From assembly GCF_003003775.1 (NCBI RefSeq), contig NZ_PVWJ01000049.1, positions 1 through 36,787 of the forward strand: a stretch of 36,787 nucleotides of DNA, given 5' to 3'. The position numbers and the translations under genes are program-made. Source of the DNA: Merismopedia glauca CCAP 1448/3 (GTDB lineage Bacteria > Cyanobacteriota > Cyanobacteriia > Cyanobacteriales > CCAP-1448). Below the pieces are notes generated by a model. It was not told the origin of the DNA, did not search any database, and saw nothing but the letters and a program-made list of their open reading frames with translations. Positions 32,172 through 36,787 of this stretch are shown here, in pieces (the first letter of the stretch is position 1; each line of letters begins with the position of its first letter).

Positions 32172-33056
32172 ATGTGGAATCGTCAATCATATCCTGTAGT
32201 AGTTTATCCACCTTTGCTGTTGAGCCTAAAAATTGATGCTTTGGCACAGCGAGGTATCAATACTCCCAAGGTTGTAAATCATGAATTATCTCAATTCAAC
32301 GTCAAGACTACTATTCAAGTACCCCACAATACTTACCAATATCTCTGGGCAACATATCTAGCTGCTCTTGTGGCGATCGCTTATCGCTTATTCTTGTTAA
32401 AAGGATTTGGTTTGCTATTAGTATTGTCGTTCATCTTTTTGATAGTGGTAGGAGTACAGAAGTATCTAACTGGTAGGAGTCGAGTGAAATTCATAATTAA
32501 AACTAAACTCAAAACAACAACAACAAAATCTAGCTCTATTGCTCAGCAGTTATCAGGTAAAATCATAACGGCTGATGGTGTGAGTACAGCACCTGCTGGA
32601 GTATCGGAAGCTAAATTTAAGACCTATCTGGAGCGATATTTTACGGTGAAACAGAACTTAAAGTTTAGCATTCCAGGCACCACTCTTAGCTATACTCCAG
32701 ACTTTTTAATTATTGATGAAAGTGGTATTATTATTGATGTGGAGGTGGATGAACCTTATGAGGGAAAGACTAAAACTCCCCATCATTGTTTTGACAAACC
32801 CCAAGATAAGAATCGAGATGAGTTTTTTCGCCAAGGCAATATTATTACGATTAGATTTGCCGAAGAACAAGTAGTTAAAGAACCTTTAGCTTGTTGTCAA
32901 TTTATTAGTGGAGTTTTGGAGCGAGTTACAGGTACAATGGATACAGGTAGATTCAGTAAGATTGACCGAATTAAACCCGTTAACAGATGGAATACGAAAC
33001 AAGCTAAAATAATGGCAAAGAAGGATTATAGATACAAGTATATCTCAGAAAATTAG
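32172..33056 (+). CDS. Membrane-anchored protein with PD-(D/E)XK-like nuclease fold
   Basis: The 294-aa product has an N-terminal part with hydrophobic helices at about 59-76 and 77-95. A C-terminal domain at about 145-270 follows the order of restriction-endonuclease folds: ERYFTVKQNLKF, D177 in LSYTPDFLI, E191 in IIDVEVDEPYE, and ITIRFAEEQV strands. The position after E191 is V then D193 instead of the usual Lys, so catalytic activity is uncertain. Repeats of ACTTTTGACTT type precede the start. Fold assignment is inference from motif spacing. Confidence 0.6.
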   Translation: MWNRQSYPVVVYPPLLLSLKIDALAQRGINTPKVVNHELSQFNVKTTIQVPHNTYQYLWATYLAALVAIAYRLFLLKGFGLLLVLSFIFLIVVGVQKYLTGRSRVKFIIKTKLKTTTTKSSSIAQQLSGKIITADGVSTAPAGVSEAKFKTYLERYFTVKQNLKFSIPGTTLSYTPDFLIIDESGIIIDVEVDEPYEGKTKTPHHCFDKPQDKNRDEFFRQGNIITIRFAEEQVVKEPLACCQFISGVLERVTGTMDTGRFSKIDRIKPVNRWNTKQAKIMAKKDYRYKYISEN

Positions 33057-33133
33057 TTGAAAAGACTAACTTAATAGATCTCCCGATTGGCAATTGTAAA
33101 TTTATATAATTGAGAAAAATCTGACCTCTGATT

Positions 33134-33631
33134 ATGCAAACCGATCAAACCGAACACACACCACCAAGTAATCGGCAAAGTCTCTATGAAATCGATTTTT
33201 ATGCGTGGCTACAGCAACAAGCACGACTCCTCAAAGATGGGCAATGGACTGAGCTAGATCTACCTAATTTAATTGAGGAAATTGAATCATTGGCAAAACA
33301 GCAACGCGCCGAATTAAGAAATCGCTTGAGGGTTTTAATCGGTCATTTACTAAAATGGGAATATCAATCCGAGCGACGCAGCCGGAGTTGGTTGGCGACT
33401 ATTCGCATTCAGCGTCGGGATACCCAAGAATTACTGTCAGAAAATCCCAGTCTCAAACCCTATCTTCAAGAAGCCATACAAAAGATTTATGACTCTGGTA
33501 GAGATTTAGCTGTCGGAGAAACAAATCTACCTCTCAAAACCTTTCCTGAGAACTGCCCCTATAGCTGGGAAGAGATCTTGAGCTATAGCTTTTTCCCTGG
33601 CGCACCTGCTGTTGAAGAGTTAATGGAATGA
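33134..33631 (+). CDS. DUF29 family protein
   Basis: This 165-aa protein has the standard DUF29 pattern: YEIDFYAWLQQQARLL, LDLPNLIEEIESLAK, then LIGHLLKWEYQ and a SWLATIRIQRRD segment, ending with CPYSWEEILSYSFFPG. DUF29 is common in cyanobacteria and its function is unknown. Its TGA overlaps the next gene start as ATGA (33628-33631), so it is probably co-translated with the AAA+ ATPase. Length is normal. Confidence 0.9.
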   Translation: MQTDQTEHTPPSNRQSLYEIDFYAWLQQQARLLKDGQWTELDLPNLIEEIESLAKQQRAELRNRLRVLIGHLLKWEYQSERRSRSWLATIRIQRRDTQELLSENPSLKPYLQEAIQKIYDSGRDLAVGETNLPLKTFPENCPYSWEEILSYSFFPGAPAVEELME

Positions 33632-35145
33632 GGGGCGATCGCACTTTTTTCTCTCAACTGTTGGTTTCATTCATGCCAGATTCAAACCCACTAACTCAAT
33701 TATTACAAAAGCGATCGCCTCTACTGGCTCTGGAAGCTCAACTGATTGACTGGAATCATGCTTTAGCTATATGTCATCAAGCAGCCACTCAGTTAGCAGT
33801 AGATTTGTACTACTATTCTCCTCACTTCGATACTCTCCAACAGGTTACTCCAGTTCAATCGGGGTGGAACTTACACCCAACGTCAGACACAGTAGAAAAT
33901 ATTTGGACGAGTCTGCTATCTAGAGCAGAATCTGGCATTTACGTGTTAGAGGGGGTGAAATTAGATAATTCACCCGATATTTACGCTTTAGCCCACGCTT
34001 ATCGTACTCTCCCTGACTCCCAGCATTGGATTTTGCTGGATGAATACTTTGATTTCCCCACCAAACTGCTGCCTTTAATTCCCCAATTATCTCTACCTTT
34101 ACCTAACAGTGATGAAATACCCGATTTAATTGGTACAACCGATCCTGCGGTGGTACGAGCTTGTTTGGGTTTATGTCGGGGGGAGATAGATTTGCTCAAA
34201 CAGAGGGCATCATCGGGCGATTTGGTGGCGCAGATTGATGAATACAAACGGGGTAAACTCAGGGGCAAAGGTTTAGAAACCATCAACGAACCCGATGTAC
34301 CCGTGGGTGGGTTAGATTTGCTCCAGGAATCTATTCAGATGGCAGCATCCTTGCTGTCTCCCGATGCCCAGCAGTACAATCTCTCATTTCCCAAAGGAGC
34401 CATATTGTGGGGCGTACCAGGTACAGGTAAATCATTGAGTGCCAAACAAGCAGCCAAGACAATGGGAGTGCCGTTAGTAGCGGCGGATTGGGGTGGGTTA
34501 ATCAGTGCTATTGCTGGGGAATCGGAAGCTAATTTGCGCTATTTATTACAGATGGTGGAATTGATTGCTCCTTGCGTCCTGTATTTTGATGACTTTGAGA
34601 AAGGTTTTGCTGGCTGGAATGCTACTGTGGGTGGGGATACTCAGAAGCGTTTGACGGGTAAGTTTTTGACCTGGATGCAAGAGAGAACTGCGCCAGTATT
34701 TGTCTTGGCTACGGTGAACAGGTTAGAAATGCTACCACCGGAATTGATTAGGCGGTTTGAAGAGGTCTTTTTCGTAGACTTGCCTAATAATGGAGAAATC
34801 AAACAAATATTTGAGCTACATTTAGCTAAATACTTCCCCGATGTAGTTTTTGATAAGGTACAGTGGGTGAAACTGATTCGGGAGTACAAGAACTGCACTC
34901 CGGCGGAAATAGCAGTCTGGGTGAGAAAGACGGCGGAAAGACTATTTTACCAAGGTAGACCGGGGGTAGTAACCTTAAAAGACCTGTTGGAGTCAAGGAG
35001 TTTGTTTGTACCGAGTACCGTGAGGGAATCAGAGCAAATTCTGGCAATCAGAAACAAAGCGGCTTTTGCTAGACCAGCTTCTAGCAAAGATACCTCTGAA
35101 TGGGCAGTTCCACCTCAGAGGTTATTTGAAGGAGTGGGTTCCTAG
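33628..35145 (+). CDS. Ycf46-like AAA+ ATPase
   Basis: The 505-aa length and domain plan (N-terminal degenerate AAA-like half, C-terminal AAA+ module) match Ycf46-type ATPases of cyanobacteria and plastids. Walker A GVPGTGKS is at 262-269. Walker B VLYFDDFEK has D321-D322, so the usual catalytic Glu is Asp. A sensor LATVNRLEMLPPEL and RRFEEVF arginine finger region follow. The start ATG 33628 overlaps the DUF29 gene; ATG 33673 is an alternative. Ycf46 function is debated (light-stress or carbon metabolism); a link to this element is not evident. Confidence 0.82.
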   Translation: MRGDRTFFSQLLVSFMPDSNPLTQLLQKRSPLLALEAQLIDWNHALAICHQAATQLAVDLYYYSPHFDTLQQVTPVQSGWNLHPTSDTVENIWTSLLSRAESGIYVLEGVKLDNSPDIYALAHAYRTLPDSQHWILLDEYFDFPTKLLPLIPQLSLPLPNSDEIPDLIGTTDPAVVRACLGLCRGEIDLLKQRASSGDLVAQIDEYKRGKLRGKGLETINEPDVPVGGLDLLQESIQMAASLLSPDAQQYNLSFPKGAILWGVPGTGKSLSAKQAAKTMGVPLVAADWGGLISAIAGESEANLRYLLQMVELIAPCVLYFDDFEKGFAGWNATVGGDTQKRLTGKFLTWMQERTAPVFVLATVNRLEMLPPELIRRFEEVFFVDLPNNGEIKQIFELHLAKYFPDVVFDKVQWVKLIREYKNCTPAEIAVWVRKTAERLFYQGRPGVVTLKDLLESRSLFVPSTVRESEQILAIRNKAAFARPASSKDTSEWAVPPQRLFEGVGS

Positions 35146-35190
35146 TTAAAATATAAGCGATTAAGATGATTGAGGAGGTAATTATGGGGT

Positions 35191-35568
35191 ATGGAAATTC
35201 CTGAAAATGCTAGCGTTGTTTCTACCCATCAAAGAAGTCCCAATCCATTTGAAAAAGAGTCTTTTGCTAGATATCGAGATTGGTCAGAAAGTTTAGTTAA
35301 CTTTATGGCAGAACAAGCCAAAAATCCCCACTTATTATCGTGGCAGCAATTAATTACATCAGAGAAAGCTTTGGAGAATGCTTGCTGCTGCGCGATAATT
35401 TTAGCAAGCTCGATTGAGTATGAATACTCGTCACAATCGTGTAAATTACGGCAAATAGCAGCGCAGTTAAAAGCTATTACCACCGATGAACTCAATACTT
35501 GGCTTCAGAGTGGATGGTTAGATGTAACGGGTCTAGAAAATAGTTGGCACGCCTTACTAGAATTTTGA
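35191..35568 (+). CDS. Hypothetical protein
   Basis: The 125-aa protein is mostly helical with a hydrophobic middle containing several cysteines (ENACCCAIILASSIEYEY). GAGGAGG at 35173-35179 lies 11 nt before ATG 35191. A nearer ATG at 35184 is in another frame and stops after six codons. Its family is not recognised. It follows the AAA+ gene on the same strand by 45 bp. Confidence 0.55.
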   Translation: MEIPENASVVSTHQRSPNPFEKESFARYRDWSESLVNFMAEQAKNPHLLSWQQLITSEKALENACCCAIILASSIEYEYSSQSCKLRQIAAQLKAITTDELNTWLQSGWLDVTGLENSWHALLEF

Positions 35569-35574
35569 TGAAGG

Positions 35575-35814
35575 AGGTCAATTTATTTAACTGATTTAAC
35601 TGTTATTACCGCTAATCCTACGGAAATAGACCGACAATCTGGGCAATTAATCAATCAAAGAAATGAAGTTAAACGCGATCGTCAATCTGATTTAGAATTG
35701 TGATCCATTCCATAAGGTGATCCCCATATTGCACGAGCAGATTGGCAACAAAGTTCAGAACTGGCTGGAGACTAATTGGTCTAGTTTGAAGGCGACGGGG
35801 TATCTAGGATAGCG
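35575..35814 (+). pseudogene. Possible decayed coding stretch
   Basis: No intact gene is seen. A good ribosome binding site (AAGGAGG at 35571-35577) is followed by a frame that reads LTDLTVITANPTEID and on to a TGA at 35701 without an ATG start. A second fragment (NKVQNWLETNWSSLKATG) ends at a TAG near 35811. Together they look like remnants of an ORF that has lost its start and frame. Confidence 0.35.
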
Positions 35815-36183
35815 TTAAGACCGAAAATCATTACCTCTGTTTAACCAGTAATGCCAGTCGGCTATGGCTTCTGCGGTTTCATCATCAACTTCATCATCAA
35901 CTTCATCTACTTCAATATCTGATAGAGGTACAGAAAAGATATCCTCAGCTTCACCTTCTTTGTACAGGACTTCTACGAACATCTGCTGTTCGCAATCGTC
36001 TTCTGATGACATTTCCACTACCTCAACCTCTGAGCCATTCCACAAGGCTGGAAAAGGAAAATGAAGCTTCTTGTCCAGATAATAATACCAACCCATCGCT
36101 TGTTCTTCTGGAACATAAGCATCAACGATGATTTCTAGGTCAATTCGTTGCTCTCTATCTGAATCTTCGGCAACTGTGGTCAT
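35815..36183 (-). CDS. ccbP: CcbP-type calcium-binding protein
   Basis: The 122-aa product carries the pattern of the cyanobacterial Ca2+-binding protein CcbP: GWYYYLDKKLHFPFPA, then VEVVEMSSEDDCEQQMFVEV, a very acidic stretch (DEVDDEVDDE), and EAIADWHYWLNRG. In Anabaena, CcbP holds calcium and its degradation accompanies heterocyst differentiation. Here the acidic linker (EVDEVDDEVDDETAE) is prominent. The gene is convergent with the upstream genes. Identification is from pattern memory and is fairly confident. Confidence 0.8.
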   Translation of the reverse strand: MTTVAEDSDREQRIDLEIIVDAYVPEEQAMGWYYYLDKKLHFPFPALWNGSEVEVVEMSSEDDCEQQMFVEVLYKEGEAEDIFSVPLSDIEVDEVDDEVDDETAEAIADWHYWLNRGNDFRS

Positions 36184-36287
36184 AACTGTTTAACTATCCA
36201 GCAGTGGCTCAAGTTGGTCAAAGAGATAATACACCAATCGCTTCTTAAAATCACCTCTTTTTGCCCTGTGTTTAGCTATCAATAATC

Positions 36288-36787
36288 TTGTCAACCGCAA
36301 TCCACATCATCACTAACGGACTAGATCGTCCCACCTTGACCCGCATCCTGCTCAGCTATCTCCGTGCTTGGGGCTGCAATCCAGTCTACGTCGATGCCTC
36401 CACCATTGCCGTTGATGACTTTGCGGCTTGGGATTCTCTGCTGACCTTGCCTTGTTGCGTCCTGTCCATCTACGAGCCACATTATGTCCTGGAGTGGCTA
36501 GCTGAATCCCAAGTTAGCTTTTGCTGGTATCAGTTCATGTCTCCACAGCGACAGGAAATGGTGGATACTCTAGCTTACATGGATGAGGTGCGAAGTCTTG
36601 GAGGTAGAGTGTTCTATGTCCTGTCAGAGCGTCTGTTTAAGGGCAATAGTGTTGAGTCCTCTCTTTATGTGCCCGTGATGGGAAAAGTGGAGAATTGGTT
36701 GGGAGTCATAAGCGATCGCGCTACTCACCCTACTCATCGACAGAAGTTGGTGGCTAAGCTAGATGCGGTGTATGGAATGCTGGCATC
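36288..36787 (+). CDS. Hypothetical protein, cut by right edge
   Basis: A reading frame is open from an in-frame stop at 36273 to the right end of the window; the first usual start codon is TTG 36288. The 166-residue part seen begins STAIHIITNGLDRPTLTR and contains WYQFMSPQRQEMVDTLAYM and FYVLSERLF. Codon usage and hydrophobic pattern look coding. No family is recognised and the C-terminus is missing. It is divergent from ccbP. Confidence 0.55.
   Translation, partial: MSTAIHIITNGLDRPTLTRILLSYLRAWGCNPVYVDASTIAVDDFAAWDSLLTLPCCVLSIYEPHYVLEWLAESQVSFCWYQFMSPQRQEMVDTLAYMDEVRSLGGRVFYVLSERLFKGNSVESSLYVPVMGKVENWLGVISDRATHPTHRQKLVAKLDAVYGMLA

Overview
The window looks like part of a conjugative plasmid, or an integrated conjugative element, of a cyanobacterium, probably filamentous. 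The evidence is the many HIP1 octamers GCGATCGC (for example 14428, 20509, 22095), the heptanucleotide tandem repeats (GGTAATA, TTGTTAA, AGTCAAA), a CcbP-type calcium-binding protein gene, a DUF29 gene, and a type IV secretion (T4SS) plus relaxase gene set. No rRNA, tRNA or CRISPR array was recognised.

Layout. (1) 1-13.1 kb, all + strand: a mating-pair-formation cluster. It holds a VirD4/TraD coupling protein cut by the left edge, two unknown genes, then an order that fits VirB2-like, VirB3-like, VirB4 ATPase, secreted VirB5-like, VirB6/TrbL, VirB8-like, VirB10/TrbI, VirB9/TraK-like and a small membrane protein. A 14-bp-stem hairpin at 13106-13139 follows. (2) 13.1-17.0 kb: plasmid-maintenance or regulatory genes: a winged-helix protein whose linker is packed with palindromic repeats, an HTH protein of a type common on cyanobacterial plasmids, and a ribbon-helix-helix protein. 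(3) 17.1-26.6 kb: the centrepiece, an NTP-dependent conflict or signalling island. It has an EAD-trypsin protein, a 3-TM protein, an EAD-VMAP-C protein, a MoxR AAA+ ATPase and a vWA-FGE/C-type-lectin protein. A diversity-generating retroelement (DGR) is joined to it: Avd, reverse transcriptase, a template repeat (TR), and a second stand-alone FGE-fold target. (4) 26.7-27.9 kb: two small hypothetical genes and a VapBC toxin-antitoxin pair. (5) 28.1-31.9 kb: the mobilisation and ParA module: relaxase and MobC-like gene on the - strand, a candidate oriT, then an HTH protein, a ParA-like ATPase and a coiled-coil membrane protein on the + strand. (6) 32.2-36.8 kb: accessory genes: a membrane-anchored PD-(D/E)XK-like protein, DUF29, a Ycf46-like AAA+ ATPase, a hypothetical protein, a decayed stretch, CcbP, and an ORF cut by the right edge.

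How the parts fit. The T4SS, coupling protein, relaxase and candidate oriT would move the DNA, and ParA and VapBC would stabilise it. The cargo is a vWA-MoxR-VMAP ternary system whose vWA component ends in a DGR-hypervariable lectin-like domain. By hand alignment over 117 nt, the TR (25466-25582) differs from VR1 (23780-23896) at 18 sites and from VR2 (26455-26571) at 12 sites, and every difference lies at a TR adenine. Active or recent adenine-specific mutagenic retrohoming into two different genes is therefore directly visible. My inference is that the variable domain senses changing ligands and the MoxR/VMAP/EAD relay passes the signal to effectors such as the protease. DGR-linked conflict and signalling proteins are already known from cyanobacteria. 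What deserves attention here is the two-target arrangement (one fused, one free), the complete ternary operon, and its carriage on a conjugative element.
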